Shown: positions 1-9,432, counted from the stretch's first letter. The stretch: 64,000 nucleotides of DNA from Faecalibacillus faecis (GCF_003024675.1 NZ_PYLP01000002.1:62001-126000); one strand, 5' to 3'. The notes: generated by a model from the letters alone, not told the origin. Numbers and translations: made by a program.

Positions 1-2
1 AT

Positions 3-1208
3 GGAAATATAGAAAATAAAGATGATATTATAGATCTTTATGCTAAAAGTAGTGAGATGGCAATTACTTGTTATTCCCTGAAGGATGGTTATGTTGCTTA
101 TGGAAATAAGAAATATAATCCATCTCCAGAGGAAATGACGCTTTTTTTTGAAAAAAAAGATGAAAATTTTTCAAAAAAATTAAGAGATGAAATCCTATCT
201 TATGGAACAAAGAATAATATCAACGGGGTAGATTATTATATTTATGTTCAAAAAGATACAAGTGGACAAAAAAGTGCGATTGCCAATTCAGCTATTTTGA
301 TTTTAGGATGTGTCTTTTTAACAGGAAGTATTGTTTTCCTAGTGATAGCTGATATTATTGTTAAACCATTGACGCGTCTTACGAATGCTTTGAAAGAGTT
401 AAGTAATGGAAATTATGACGTACGTGTTGATAATGTAGGACAGGATGAAATTTCAAAATTGAATCAAGGTTTCAACCAAATGGCGAGACAGCTTGCAAAA
501 CAAGATGAAACACGACAAAAATTCATTTCAGATATTTCACATGAGTTCCAGACACCATTAACTTCGATACAAGGATTTGCGAATATTTTAAAAGAAGAAG
601 ATCTTCCTAAAGAACAACGCGTGAAATATGCAAATATTATTTTATATAATAGTAAAAGGTTATCTTCTTTAGCGAAAAATATGTTACAATTGACCTTGCT
701 TGATAGAGAAGAAATAGAATTAGAAATTTCTACGTATTCACTTATTGAACAAATGAATCGTGTGATTTCTACTCAAGAAAACCAAGCAATGGAAAAAAAT
801 ATTGAAATAGAGTTCCAAGTTCCTAAAAAAGATATTGTTATTGATGGTGATGAACAAAGATTAGAACAAGTCTGGACAAATATTGTTTCTAATGCCATTA
901 AATATACAAATGATGGGGGATTAATTACAATCTCTATGAAAAAGACTTCTAAAGAAGTAGAAGTTTCTATAGAGGACACGGGAATTGGAATGTCTAAAGA
1001 AGTTGTTTCTCATATCTTTGAACGTTTTTATCGAGAGGATAAAGCACGTAATGTAGAAGGAAATGGTTTAGGACTTGCCATTGTTAAATCCATTGTCGAT
1101 TTACATAATGGAAAAATTGATATTCTTTCACAGGTTGATGTGGGAACTGTCTTTATTGTAAAATTACCTATAGAAAAACAAAAATTTATGAATCGTTTGA
1201 AATTGTAA
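3..1208 (+). CDS. Sensor histidine kinase, 5'-truncated by window edge
   Basis: Membrane histidine kinase of a two-component system. The frame is open to the window start, so the first Met (57) is internal and the true start lies upstream. Counting from that Met: part of an extracellular sensor region, one membrane helix at about 78-102, HAMP linker to about 155, H-box with phospho-acceptor His162 (SHEFQTP), N-box (NIVSNAIKYT), G1 box (EDTGIGM), F-box and G2 box (GNGLGLAIV). It lies 10 bp before xpt; its response regulator should be upstream, outside the window. The ligand cannot be told from the sequence. Confidence 0.93.
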   Translation, partial: GNIENKDDIIDLYAKSSEMAITCYSLKDGYVAYGNKKYNPSPEEMTLFFEKKDENFSKKLRDEILSYGTKNNINGVDYYIYVQKDTSGQKSAIANSAILILGCVFLTGSIVFLVIADIIVKPLTRLTNALKELSNGNYDVRVDNVGQDEISKLNQGFNQMARQLAKQDETRQKFISDISHEFQTPLTSIQGFANILKEEDLPKEQRVKYANIILYNSKRLSSLAKNMLQLTLLDREEIELEISTYSLIEQMNRVISTQENQAMEKNIEIEFQVPKKDIVIDGDEQRLEQVWTNIVSNAIKYTNDGGLITISMKKTSKEVEVSIEDTGIGMSKEVVSHIFERFYREDKARNVEGNGLGLAIVKSIVDLHNGKIDILSQVDVGTVFIVKLPIEKQKFMNRLKL

Positions 1209-1218
1209 GGAGATAAGT

Positions 1219-1791
1219 ATGCAAGAATTAAAAGAAAAGATTTTAACTGATGGAGAAATTATTGAACCAGATATTTTAAAAGTGGATAGTTTTATTAATC
1301 ATCAAATTGATCCAAAAACATATAGATCGATTGCAGAAGAATTAAAAAGACGTTTTAAAGATGAAAAAATTGATAAAATTCTAACAATTGAAGCTTCTGG
1401 AATTGCTTTAGGTTTAGCTTTAAGTTATGAATTAAATGATATTCCTGTTGTTTTTGCTAAAAAAGGAACATCTAAAACAGTTAACGATGATTTATATACA
1501 AGTGAAGTTTATTCTTATACAAAGGGGAAAAGATACATTGCTTGCGTTAAAAAGAAGTATTTAAACGAAGGTGAACATATTTTACTTGTGGATGACTTTT
1601 TAGCGGATGGAAATGCAATGATGGGACTTGTTGATATGTGCCAACAAGCAAAATGTCAAATTGTTGGATGTGGTATTATTATTGAAAAAGGATTCCAAAA
1701 AGGACATCAAAAACTTGTTGATTTAGGACTTAAAGTTGAATCACTAGCGATTATTGAATCTTTTAAAAATGGAAATATTACATTTAAATAA
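1219..1791 (+). CDS. xpt: Xanthine phosphoribosyltransferase
   Basis: Cytosolic purine salvage enzyme converting xanthine and PRPP to XMP. The 190 residues match the usual size (about 190-194). The PRPP-binding loop is visible as ILLVDDFLADGNAM near residues 131-144, and IEASGIALG is the upstream phosphoribosyltransferase motif. It starts at ATG after GGAG (AAGGAGATAAGT). It is embedded between a histidine kinase and smc with almost no intergenic DNA, so there is no room for the purine riboswitch that precedes xpt in Bacillus; expression is inferred to follow the operon instead. Confidence 0.93.
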   Translation: MQELKEKILTDGEIIEPDILKVDSFINHQIDPKTYRSIAEELKRRFKDEKIDKILTIEASGIALGLALSYELNDIPVVFAKKGTSKTVNDDLYTSEVYSYTKGKRYIACVKKKYLNEGEHILLVDDFLADGNAMMGLVDMCQQAKCQIVGCGIIIEKGFQKGHQKLVDLGLKVESLAIIESFKNGNITFK

Positions 1792-1806
1792 AAGAAAGGA
1801 GCATCT

Positions 1807-4767
1807 ATGTATTTAAAAAGAATTGAATTACATGGATTTAAATCGTTTGCGGATAAAGTTAATGTCGAATTTCAACCAGGAATTACAGGAATTGTAGGAC
1901 CAAATGGTTGTGGTAAATCAAATATTTCAGATGCAGTACGTTGGGTTTTGGGAGAACAATCGGTTAAATCATTAAGAGGAAGCAATATGGCAGATGTCAT
2001 TTTTGCGGGTTCTGAAGATCGTCGTGCACAAAATTTAGCGGAAGTAACACTTGTCTTTGATAACTCAGATCGAACACTGAATTATGATTATAATGAAGTA
2101 GAAATTACCCGACGTCTTTATCGCCAAGGAAATGAAGCAGAATACTTATTAAATAGACAGCAATGTCGTTTAAAAGATATTACAGATTTAATTTTAGACA
2201 CTGGATTGGGAAGAGATTCGCTTTCTATTATTTCTCAAGGAAATATCTCTAATTTTGCGGATAATCGTCCTGAAGAGAGAAGAGTTATTTTTGAAGAAGC
2301 AGCAGGTGTTTCAAAATATAAAAAAAGAAAAATAGAAGCAATCCGTAAATTAGAAAGAACAAAAGAAAACTTGGATCGTATTGGGGATATTGTTTATGAA
2401 TTAGAAAAACAAATTACCCCTTTAAAAAAGCAAAAAGAAAAAGCTGAAACCTATTTAGAGTTAAAAGAAAAATTAACATCTATTGAAGTGAATGTATTAG
2501 TACATGAAATTTCAGAAACCAATGCATCATTAGAAGAACTTTCAAAGATTTTAAAATCATTAAATGAAAAACAAGCTGCATTAGATGCGGAAATCTTGTT
2601 AAAAGAAAGTGCAAATGATGAAATTAAAAAGAAGATGTTTGTTTTAGATAATGAGATCAACGCTTTACAAAGTCAACTTTTAGAAGCAATGTCTGAAGTT
2701 TCAAGATTAGAAACAAGTAAAGTAGAAGTGGATCAAAAGCGTAAACATGCTTTAGAGTCAAAAGATAACAAGGATATTGCTCATAAATTAGAAAATTTAA
2801 AAGCTATTTTAGCGGATGTTGTTGAAGAATATAACAACCGTGTGGGACGTCTTGAAGAAACTGAAAAAGAATTAAATGATTTATCTAATAAACAAAAAAA
2901 AATGACTTTAATGATTCAAGAAAAACATCAATCAATAAGTCATTTAACTCAAGAAATTACTAAAGATAAAAATAGACAAGAAATTTTAATTGATTTAGTA
3001 GAAAATAAATCAAATTATCATAGTGGTGTTAAGGCAGTGATGTCTCTAAGTAATCAAAATCCTGATATTATTGGTGTTTTTGGTGATCTCATTAAAAACG
3101 ATCAAGAATATGACCTTGCTATTTCTACAGCGCTTGGAAGTGCTTTACAATTTATTGTAACAAAAGATGATTTACAAGCACGATTAGCTATTAAATTTTT
3201 AAGGGATAATAAAGCAGGTCGTGCAACCTTTTTGCCATTAGAAACAATGGAACCACGTTTGCTTCGCGAAGAACATGAAATTTTATGTCCGACTTTAGAT
3301 GGCTATTTAGGTGTGGTCAGTGATTTTGTTTCTAGTGATAAAAAAATAGAGAATGTTATTTTAAATCAATTAGGAAATGTAATTTTAGCGGATAACATTG
3401 ATCATGCTTCAGAAATTTCTAAAGCAACATACGCACGTTATAAAGTAGTAACGCTTGATGGAAACATTGTTAATGTTGGTGGTTCTTTAACCGGGGGAAG
3501 TGCCAATAAACAACAATCCTCGATTATTCAAAAACGCGAGCTTGAAAAAGTTAAAGAACATTTAAAAGAACTTGAAAACAAACTTGCAAAAGAAAAGAAT
3601 GAATTGAATTCATTAGAAAATGAATCAAAAGAAATTTCTCATACATTATTGCAAAAACAGATGTCTTATGCAAAATTAGAAGTTGTTGTCCAAAATAAAA
3701 AAGAAGAGTTGATTGTAGCCAAAGGGGAATACGAAGACTTATCTCATCAAAATGTTGAATTGGAAGATTTTAAAAGTGGTAAAATCAACAATCAACTTGT
3801 TATTGAATTAAATGAAGCGATTCAACATCGTGATCAACTTACAGAACAAATTAAATCAAAACGTGAAATGAGAATGTCTTATGTCAATGAAAATGAACAA
3901 CTTGAAAATGCATTAAAAACACTTCGTAAAGATTTAAAAGATATTCAAAGTCAAGTTAATGAAAAAGCAATTGCTTCAACTAAACAAGAAGCTTCATTAA
4001 ATAACTATTTAAATCGTTTATCTAATGAATATGCTATGACTTATGAATATGCCAGTGAAAATTATCAAGAAGAATTAGATATGGAATCAGCACGTTATGA
4101 AGTTGCAGTCTTAAGAAATGAAATCAATGCTTTAGGTCATGTCAATCTTGATTCGATTGAAGAATATGAAAAAGTTTCTAAACGTTATGAAGATATGAAT
4201 GGTCAACGTTTAGATTTAATTCAAGCACAAGATAAAATTATTCAAGCAATTGATGAAATGGATGATATCATGGTTGAAAAATTCTCAACAACGTTTGATA
4301 AAATCAATTATCAATTCAATCTTGTTTTTAGAGAATTATTCGGTGGCGGAAGAGCTGAAATCAAATATACAGATCCTAATAATATTTTAGAAACAGGAAT
4401 TGATATTGACGTTCAACCACCAGGGAAATCAGTTTCCAATATTACTTTGTTTTCAGGTGGAGAAAAGGCATTAATTGCGATTTCATGTTTATTTGCAATC
4501 TTAAAAGTACGACCAGTACCAATGTGCATCTTAGATGAAGTCGAAGCTGCACTTGATATGGCCAATGTTGAAAGATTTGCAAAGTTTTTAAGAGAATTTT
4601 CTTCGCAAACACAATTTATTGTTGTAACACACCGTGAAGGAACGATGGAAGAATGTGATCTTCTTTATGGAGCAACGATGCAACAAAAAGGTGTTACAAA
4701 ACTTGTAAGTGTTAAATTAGAAGAAGCTGTTGATTTTTCAAATGATCAACATCAAGGAGGTGTCTAA
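1807..4767 (+). CDS. smc: Chromosome segregation protein SMC, short-armed
   Basis: ATPase of the bacterial condensin that compacts and segregates the chromosome with ScpA/ScpB. N-terminal Walker A is GPNGCGKSN at about 32-40; a coiled-coil arm runs to about 400; the hinge spans about 405-570 (ends with GGSLTGGSA); a second coiled-coil arm follows; the C-terminal head has the signature LFSGGEKAL and Walker B CILDEVEAALD. At 986 residues it is about 200 shorter than the Bacillus protein, and the loss is shared by both arms while heads and hinge are intact. SD AAGGAGC precedes the ATG. It is followed by ftsY, as in Bacillus. Confidence 0.96.
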   Translation: MYLKRIELHGFKSFADKVNVEFQPGITGIVGPNGCGKSNISDAVRWVLGEQSVKSLRGSNMADVIFAGSEDRRAQNLAEVTLVFDNSDRTLNYDYNEVEITRRLYRQGNEAEYLLNRQQCRLKDITDLILDTGLGRDSLSIISQGNISNFADNRPEERRVIFEEAAGVSKYKKRKIEAIRKLERTKENLDRIGDIVYELEKQITPLKKQKEKAETYLELKEKLTSIEVNVLVHEISETNASLEELSKILKSLNEKQAALDAEILLKESANDEIKKKMFVLDNEINALQSQLLEAMSEVSRLETSKVEVDQKRKHALESKDNKDIAHKLENLKAILADVVEEYNNRVGRLEETEKELNDLSNKQKKMTLMIQEKHQSISHLTQEITKDKNRQEILIDLVENKSNYHSGVKAVMSLSNQNPDIIGVFGDLIKNDQEYDLAISTALGSALQFIVTKDDLQARLAIKFLRDNKAGRATFLPLETMEPRLLREEHEILCPTLDGYLGVVSDFVSSDKKIENVILNQLGNVILADNIDHASEISKATYARYKVVTLDGNIVNVGGSLTGGSANKQQSSIIQKRELEKVKEHLKELENKLAKEKNELNSLENESKEISHTLLQKQMSYAKLEVVVQNKKEELIVAKGEYEDLSHQNVELEDFKSGKINNQLVIELNEAIQHRDQLTEQIKSKREMRMSYVNENEQLENALKTLRKDLKDIQSQVNEKAIASTKQEASLNNYLNRLSNEYAMTYEYASENYQEELDMESARYEVAVLRNEINALGHVNLDSIEEYEKVSKRYEDMNGQRLDLIQAQDKIIQAIDEMDDIMVEKFSTTFDKINYQFNLVFRELFGGGRAEIKYTDPNNILETGIDIDVQPPGKSVSNITLFSGGEKALIAISCLFAILKVRPVPMCILDEVEAALDMANVERFAKFLREFSSQTQFIVVTHREGTMEECDLLYGATMQQKGVTKLVSVKLEEAVDFSNDQHQGGV

Positions 4768-4770
4768 TAA

Positions 4771-5757
4771 ATGGGATTTTTTAAAGATATAAAAGAAAAA
4801 TTAGTAGGTAAATCGACAAAACAAAATGAAAAATATGTAGCAGGACTTGATAAATCTTCATCAACTTTTTCAGATCGTATTAATGAATTAGCTGCTAGAT
4901 TTAGAGAAATCAATGATGAATATTTTGAAGAATTAGAAAATATTTTAATTATGGCAGATGTTGGAGTTTCAATGGTTATGAAAATTGTTTCTGAAATCAA
5001 AGCAGAAGTCAGAATTCAAAATATCACAGATCCTCGTGAAATTAATGATATTATTGTTGATAAAATGTTTGTAATCTATGCAAATGAAAGTGTTATGTCG
5101 ACAAAAATCAACTATGCGCCTGAAGGATTAACTGTTATTTTAATGGTTGGTGTCAATGGTGCAGGAAAGACAACAACAATTGGTAAACTTGCGCATCGTA
5201 TTGTTCATGATGAAGGTAAAAAAGTTATTGTGGCAGCGGGAGATACTTTTAGAGCAGGAGCAATCGATCAACTTGCTGTTTGGGCTGAAAGAGTAGGCGT
5301 TGATATTATCAAAGGTAAAGAAGGTGGCGATCCTTCAGCTGTTGTTTTTGATGCTTTAAATAGAGCTAAAGAAACAGGAGCGGATGTCTTAATTTGTGAT
5401 ACGGCCGGAAGATTACAAAATAAAGTGAATTTAATGAACGAGTTAGAAAAGATGAATCGTATCATTAAACGTGTTGTTCCTGAAGGTCCACATGAAACAT
5501 TACTTGTTGTAGATGCAACAACAGGACAAAATGGTGTTTCGCAAGCAATAGAATTTTCTAAAATTACAGATATTACAGGAATTGTTCTTACAAAAATGGA
5601 TGGAACAGCTAAAGGTGGTATTGTCTTATCAATTAAAGATCAATTAAATATTCCCGTTAAATTTATTGGATTAGGTGAACAAGTAGATGATTTACAAGAG
5701 TTTGATCTGGAACAATACATCTATGGCTTATGTAAAGGACTTGTAGAGGAAGTATAA
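4771..5757 (+). CDS. ftsY: Signal recognition particle receptor FtsY
   Basis: SRP-receptor GTPase that docks ribosome-SRP complexes at the membrane for co-translational insertion. The 328 residues contain the helical N domain followed by the G domain: P-loop GVNGAGKTTTIGKLA (about 129-143), AAGDTFRAGA, DTAGRLQNK and TKMDGTAKGG. The long acidic A domain of some homologues is missing, as is normal in Firmicutes. It lies 3 bp after smc, and its stop codon overlaps the ylxM start (TAATG). Confidence 0.96.
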   Translation: MGFFKDIKEKLVGKSTKQNEKYVAGLDKSSSTFSDRINELAARFREINDEYFEELENILIMADVGVSMVMKIVSEIKAEVRIQNITDPREINDIIVDKMFVIYANESVMSTKINYAPEGLTVILMVGVNGAGKTTTIGKLAHRIVHDEGKKVIVAAGDTFRAGAIDQLAVWAERVGVDIIKGKEGGDPSAVVFDALNRAKETGADVLICDTAGRLQNKVNLMNELEKMNRIIKRVVPEGPHETLLVVDATTGQNGVSQAIEFSKITDITGIVLTKMDGTAKGGIVLSIKDQLNIPVKFIGLGEQVDDLQEFDLEQYIYGLCKGLVEEV

Positions 5758-6086
5758 TGGAAGATACATTAGAAAAGAAACAAAGAATGAATTTGTTGAT
5801 GGATCTTTATGAAGATTTATTAACGGAAAAACAAAGAGAATATCTTGATCTTTATTATCATGAAGATTTATCTTTGTCAGAAATTTCTTTAATTAAAAAC
5901 GTTTCAAAAAATGCAGTTTTTGATAATATCAAAAAAGCGTGTTTACATTTAGAAAATTATGAAGAAAAATTACAGTTATTAGAAAAACATCAAAAACGTT
6001 TAGAAATTATAGATGATCTAGAAAAAGATATTAAAGAAGAACATAAAAACATTGATGAACATTTACAAATGTTAAGAGATTTATAG
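5757..6086 (+). CDS. ylxM: YlxM/p13-like helix-turn-helix SRP-associated protein
   Basis: Small UPF0122 family protein (109 residues), always next to ffh in Firmicutes and proposed to modulate SRP. It has a sigma-70 region-4-like helix-turn-helix (LSEISLIKNVSKNAVFDNIK, about 40-59) followed by a charged coiled-coil tail rich in Glu and Lys. Its ATG overlaps the ftsY stop by one base, implying translational coupling; ffh follows after 9 bp. Family membership is clear from sequence and position; the biochemical role is not settled. Confidence 0.9.
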   Translation: MEDTLEKKQRMNLLMDLYEDLLTEKQREYLDLYYHEDLSLSEISLIKNVSKNAVFDNIKKACLHLENYEEKLQLLEKHQKRLEIIDDLEKDIKEEHKNIDEHLQMLRDL

Positions 6087-6095
6087 GAGGTTTAT

Positions 6096-7484
6096 ATGGC
6101 ATTTGATTCATTATCTGAAAGATTGCAGTCTACTTTGAAAAAAGTTTCTGGACAAGGGCAATTAACAGAAAGTAATATGGAAGAAATGTTGACAGAAATC
6201 CGTCTTGCCTTATTAGAAGCGGATGTCAACTATCAAGTTGTAAAAGAATTTATTGCGTCAACAAAAGAAAAAGCAATGGGGGCAGATGTTGTTGGTTCGT
6301 TAAAACCAGGACAAGTTTTAGTTAAAATCGTTCATGATGAATTAGTACATTTATTGGGTGATGAAGTATCTGAAGTTGATTTTAGCAAAAAGCCGACTGT
6401 AATTATGATGGTTGGTTTACAAGGTTCTGGGAAAACAACAACTTCTGGAAAGATTGCAAAATTAATTACAAGTAAATATGGTAAAAAACCATTACTTGTT
6501 GCTGGAGATATTTATCGTCCTGCAGCCGTTGATCAATTAGTCACTTTAGGAAAACAATTAGATGTACCTGTTTATGAAAAAGGAACAAGCGAATCTGCAG
6601 AAAATATCGTAAGAGGTGCTTTAAACTATGCAGCCTTAAATAATAATGATGTTATCATTATCGATACAGCTGGGCGTTTACACATTGATGAACCATTAAT
6701 GCAAGAACTTGCAAATGTTAAAGAAATTGCAAAACCAGATGAAATTTTATTAGTTGTAGACTCATTAACAGGGCAAGATATCGTTAATGTTGCAGCTTCA
6801 TTTAATGAAAAATTAAGTATTACTGGGGCTGTTCTTACAAAATTAGATGGGGATGCTCGTGGTGGGGGTGCTCTTTCAATTAGACACATTACCCATGTCC
6901 CTATTAAATTTATTGGTACTGGTGAAAAACTAGATGCGATTGATTTATTCTATCCAGATCGTATGGCTGACCGTATTCTTGGTATGGGGGATGTTGTTTC
7001 TTTAGTAGAAAAGGTACAAGATGTTTATGATGAAAAAGAAACAATGAAAGCCATGAAAAAGATGCAATCTGGTCGCTTTGGTTTAGATGATATGTTGGAA
7101 CAAATGCATCAATTAAGAAAATTAGGGCCACTTTCAGGAATTTTAAAAATGATTCCAGGAATGCCATCAATGCCTAATTTAAATGATGAAACAACAGATC
7201 AAAGAATGAAAGAAACAGAATCCATCATTTATTCAATGACATTAGAAGAAAGACGTGACCCAAGCATTATTACGTTATCAAGAAAACAACGTATCGCTAA
7301 AGGGTGTGGAAAAGATTTAGCTGCTATCAATCGTCTTTTAAAACAATTTGAACAATCTAAACAAATGATGAAACAAATGTCAAATATGGACAGTGCAACT
7401 GGTTTACCAAAAATGGGCGGAGGACACTTTGTAGGTGGACCTAATCGTAAAAAAGTTCGTCATAAAAAGAAAAAGAAAAAATAA
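6096..7484 (+). CDS. ffh: Signal recognition particle protein Ffh (SRP54)
   Basis: GTPase subunit of SRP that binds signal peptides and 4.5S/6S RNA. Its 462 residues contain an N domain, a G domain with GLQGSGKTTTSGK (about 107-119), AGDIYRPAA, DTAGRLHID and TKLDGDARGG, and a Met-rich M domain (about 300-440: MKKMQSGRFG, KMIPGMPSMP, QMMKQMSNM) that binds RNA and signal sequences. The C terminus is a Lys-rich basic tail. SD AGGAGG lies just before the ATG. The operon ends at a terminator immediately downstream. Confidence 0.97.
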   Translation: MAFDSLSERLQSTLKKVSGQGQLTESNMEEMLTEIRLALLEADVNYQVVKEFIASTKEKAMGADVVGSLKPGQVLVKIVHDELVHLLGDEVSEVDFSKKPTVIMMVGLQGSGKTTTSGKIAKLITSKYGKKPLLVAGDIYRPAAVDQLVTLGKQLDVPVYEKGTSESAENIVRGALNYAALNNNDVIIIDTAGRLHIDEPLMQELANVKEIAKPDEILLVVDSLTGQDIVNVAASFNEKLSITGAVLTKLDGDARGGGALSIRHITHVPIKFIGTGEKLDAIDLFYPDRMADRILGMGDVVSLVEKVQDVYDEKETMKAMKKMQSGRFGLDDMLEQMHQLRKLGPLSGILKMIPGMPSMPNLNDETTDQRMKETESIIYSMTLEERRDPSIITLSRKQRIAKGCGKDLAAINRLLKQFEQSKQMMKQMSNMDSATGLPKMGGGHFVGGPNRKKVRHKKKKKK

Positions 7485-7487
7485 TTA

Positions 7488-7522
7488 AAGGTGTCAAGTA
7501 AAAAAGCTTGACACCTTATTTT
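7488..7522 (+). terminator. Intrinsic terminator after ffh
   Basis: An 11-bp perfect stem (AAGGTGTCAAG with CTTGACACCTT) with an A-rich loop is followed by ATTTTAT. It separates the smc-ffh operon from rpsP. Confidence 0.85.
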
Positions 7523-7570
7523 ATCTGTGTTAAATTATGCAAGTAATATAAATCAAGGAGGAAATTATAA

Positions 7571-7843
7571 ATGGCAGTAAAATTAAGAATGACAAGAATG
7601 GGTGCTAAAAAAAGACCTTTCTATAGAATTGTTGCGGCTGATTCAAGATCACCAAGAGATGGTAGATTCATCGAATTATTAGGAACTTACAATCCTTGCA
7701 CTAACCCTGCACAAGTTGACTTAAAAGAAGAAGAAATCTTAAAATGGTTAAATAATGGTGCTCAACCATCTGATACTGTTAAAAACTTATTATCTAAACA
7801 AGGTATCATGAAAAAATTTGCTGATTCTAAACAAGGTAAATAA
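7571..7843 (+). CDS. rpsP: 30S ribosomal protein S16
   Basis: Small-subunit ribosomal protein binding 16S rRNA early in assembly. The 90 residues have the canonical start [20 protein letters not shown] and the motif [11 protein letters not shown]. It is preceded by SD AAGGAGG and is the first gene of the rpsP-khpA-rimM-trmD group, as in Bacillus. The upstream 50 bp after the ffh terminator must hold its promoter, but no convincing -35/-10 pair stands out. Confidence 0.97.
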   Translation: MAVKLRMTRMGAKKRPFYRIVAADSRSPRDGRFIELLGTYNPCTNPAQVDLKEEEILKWLNNGAQPSDTVKNLLSKQGIMKKFADSKQGK

Positions 7844-7845
7844 TT

Positions 7846-8094
7846 ATGGATTACGTAAAAACACTCAAAGATATCGCGATTGAATTAGTTGAAGATAAAG
7901 AACATTTAGAAGTAAGACAAATGCCTTCATTAGATGAAAATGTGATTGTTTTATATGTTTATTCAGCAAAAAATGATATTGCTAAATTAATCGGTCGTAA
8001 AGGTGTTATGGCTAATTCTATTCGACAATTAATGTCTGTTGCAGGACGTCTTTCTGACAAAAAATTAGATATTAAATTCGAATCATATGAATAG
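7846..8094 (+). CDS. khpA: KH-domain RNA-binding protein KhpA
   Basis: Single KH-domain protein (82 residues) of the YlqC/KhpA family. It binds RNA with KhpB and in Firmicutes affects cell elongation. The GxxG-type loop is LIGRKGVMANSIR (about 45-57). It starts 3 bp after rpsP, and its TAG stop lies inside the 5' arm of a terminator hairpin. The role comes from the family; only the KH fold motif is seen directly. Confidence 0.92.
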   Translation: MDYVKTLKDIAIELVEDKEHLEVRQMPSLDENVIVLYVYSAKNDIAKLIGRKGVMANSIRQLMSVAGRLSDKKLDIKFESYE

Positions 8095-8120
8095 ATGTGT
8101 TGAACACATCTATTTTTTTT
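8091..8120 (+). terminator. Terminator overlapping the khpA stop codon
   Basis: A perfect 10-bp stem (ATAGATGTGT with ACACATCTAT), loop TGA, then eight T. The khpA TAG is bases 2-4 of the stem. It should attenuate transcription into rimM, so rimM/trmD either have their own promoter or rely on readthrough. Confidence 0.85.
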
Positions 8121-8129
8121 GGAGGATAT

Positions 8130-8630
8130 ATGGAAAAACTTAAAATAGGTAAAGTTTTAGGAACGCATGCTTTAAAAGGAGAATTAAAAATACGTTCTTA
8201 TAGTGATTTTAATGATCAAAGATTTGTAATTGGAAATAAGCTTTATTTAAATAATATTGAAGATCCTTTTATCATCAAGACAGTAAGAATACATAAAGGA
8301 AACTATTTAGTAAGTTTTGAAGGCTTACAAGATATTAATTTAGTTGAAAAATATGTTGGTAGTATCGTTTATGGTTTAAAAGAGGATGTTGTTTTAGAAG
8401 ATAATGAGTATTTTTATGATGATTTGATTGGTTGCAAAGTAAAAGAAAATGATCAAGTAATAGGAACAGTTGAATCTATTTATTTTAATGGAGCACAAGA
8501 CATTTTAAACGTTAAAACAACTAAAAAAACAATTGCTATTCCTTATGTAGATGCATTTATTGTTGATGAAGATATTGAAAATAAAGTCATTGAAGTTCAA
8601 TTGATTAAGGGTATGTATGATGAAGATTGA
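8130..8630 (+). CDS. rimM: Ribosome maturation factor RimM
   Basis: 16S rRNA processing factor that assists assembly of the 30S head by binding S19. The 166 residues start at the ATG after GGAGGATAT; an upstream in-frame extension runs through the terminator and is not credible. N-terminal RimM motif: GKVLGTHALKGELKI; the C-terminal PRC-barrel includes IPYVDAFIVDED. It overlaps trmD by 14 bp, indicating coupling. Confidence 0.95.
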   Translation: MEKLKIGKVLGTHALKGELKIRSYSDFNDQRFVIGNKLYLNNIEDPFIIKTVRIHKGNYLVSFEGLQDINLVEKYVGSIVYGLKEDVVLEDNEYFYDDLIGCKVKENDQVIGTVESIYFNGAQDILNVKTTKKTIAIPYVDAFIVDEDIENKVIEVQLIKGMYDED

Positions 8631-9339
8631 TATTTTATCACTTTTTCCAGAAATGTTTGATGGCTTTTTAAAAACATCAATTATTAAAAGAGCAATTGAT
8701 AAAGAAGTTGTTGATATTCAAATCCATAATTTTAGAGAATTTACACATGATAAACATAAACATGTCGATGATTATCCTTATGGAGGAGGACAAGGAATGG
8801 TATTGATGTGTCAACCAATTCTTGATTGTTTAAAGACTTTAACGACAGATGACTCATTAGTGATTTTAATGTCACCGCAAGGAATTACTTTAAAACATGA
8901 AGTAGCAACCAAACTTTCTTTAGAAAAACATTTAATTATCATTTGTGGGCATTATGAAGGTTTTGATGAAAGAATAAGAGATTATGTTGATTTAGAACTT
9001 TCTATTGGGGATTATGTTTTAACAGGTGGAGAATTAGGAAGTATGGTTACTTGTGATGCTGTTATTCGTTTATTAGAAGGGGCTATTCGTCAAGAAAGCC
9101 ATGAAGATGATTCTTTTGCAGATGGTTTGTTAGAGTATCCTCAATATACAAGACCTTTAGAATTTGATGGAAATGTTGTGCCTGATGTGTTGCTTTCGGG
9201 ACATCATGAAAATATTCGTAAATGGCGTAAATATCAATCGTTAAAAAAGACATACTTAAAACGACCTGATTTATTAGAAAATTATGAATTTGATAAAGAA
9301 GCATTAGAAATGTTTAATGAAATCAAAAAAAAGAGTTGA
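8617..9339 (+). CDS. trmD: tRNA (guanine-37-N1) methyltransferase TrmD
   Basis: SPOUT methyltransferase that makes m1G37 in tRNAs with G36, preventing frameshifting; SAM is the donor. The 240 residues show the knot motifs CGHYEGFDERI and SIGDYVLTGGELG, plus YPQYTRP. The start is inside rimM; two consecutive ATG codons (8617, 8620) are possible. Its TGA overlaps the -35 box of the rplS promoter. Confidence 0.97.
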   Translation: MMKIDILSLFPEMFDGFLKTSIIKRAIDKEVVDIQIHNFREFTHDKHKHVDDYPYGGGQGMVLMCQPILDCLKTLTTDDSLVILMSPQGITLKHEVATKLSLEKHLIIICGHYEGFDERIRDYVDLELSIGDYVLTGGELGSMVTCDAVIRLLEGAIRQESHEDDSFADGLLEYPQYTRPLEFDGNVVPDVLLSGHHENIRKWRKYQSLKKTYLKRPDLLENYEFDKEALEMFNEIKKKS

Positions 9340-9363
9340 TATCTTTTTAAAAGATGCTATAAT
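9336..9363 (+). promoter_or_regulatory. Sigma-A promoter of rplS
   Basis: TTGATA, 16 bp, TATAAT. The -35 overlaps the trmD stop codon. Predicted start of transcription is near 9370, giving a leader of about 75 nt before rplS. Confidence 0.75.
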
Positions 9364-9369
9364 AGGCTA

Positions 9370-9432
9370 GGTCAGTATGACTGCATATGTTCCGCTGGTT
9401 AATCGAATGAACATACAAGACTATAAATGAAA
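9370..9432 (+). ncRNA. Candidate L19 autoregulatory leader
   Basis: Between the rplS promoter and its SD lies a structured leader: TATGTTC pairs with GAACATA around a 16-nt loop, and GTCAGTATGAC can form a smaller hairpin. Firmicutes rplS genes carry a known L19 leader family in this position. Here the assignment rests on position and hairpins, not on a covariance match. Confidence 0.5.

Noticed and set aside
1209-1218. Purine riboswitch before xpt
   Set aside because: The gap is only 10 bp and the upstream sequence is coding.
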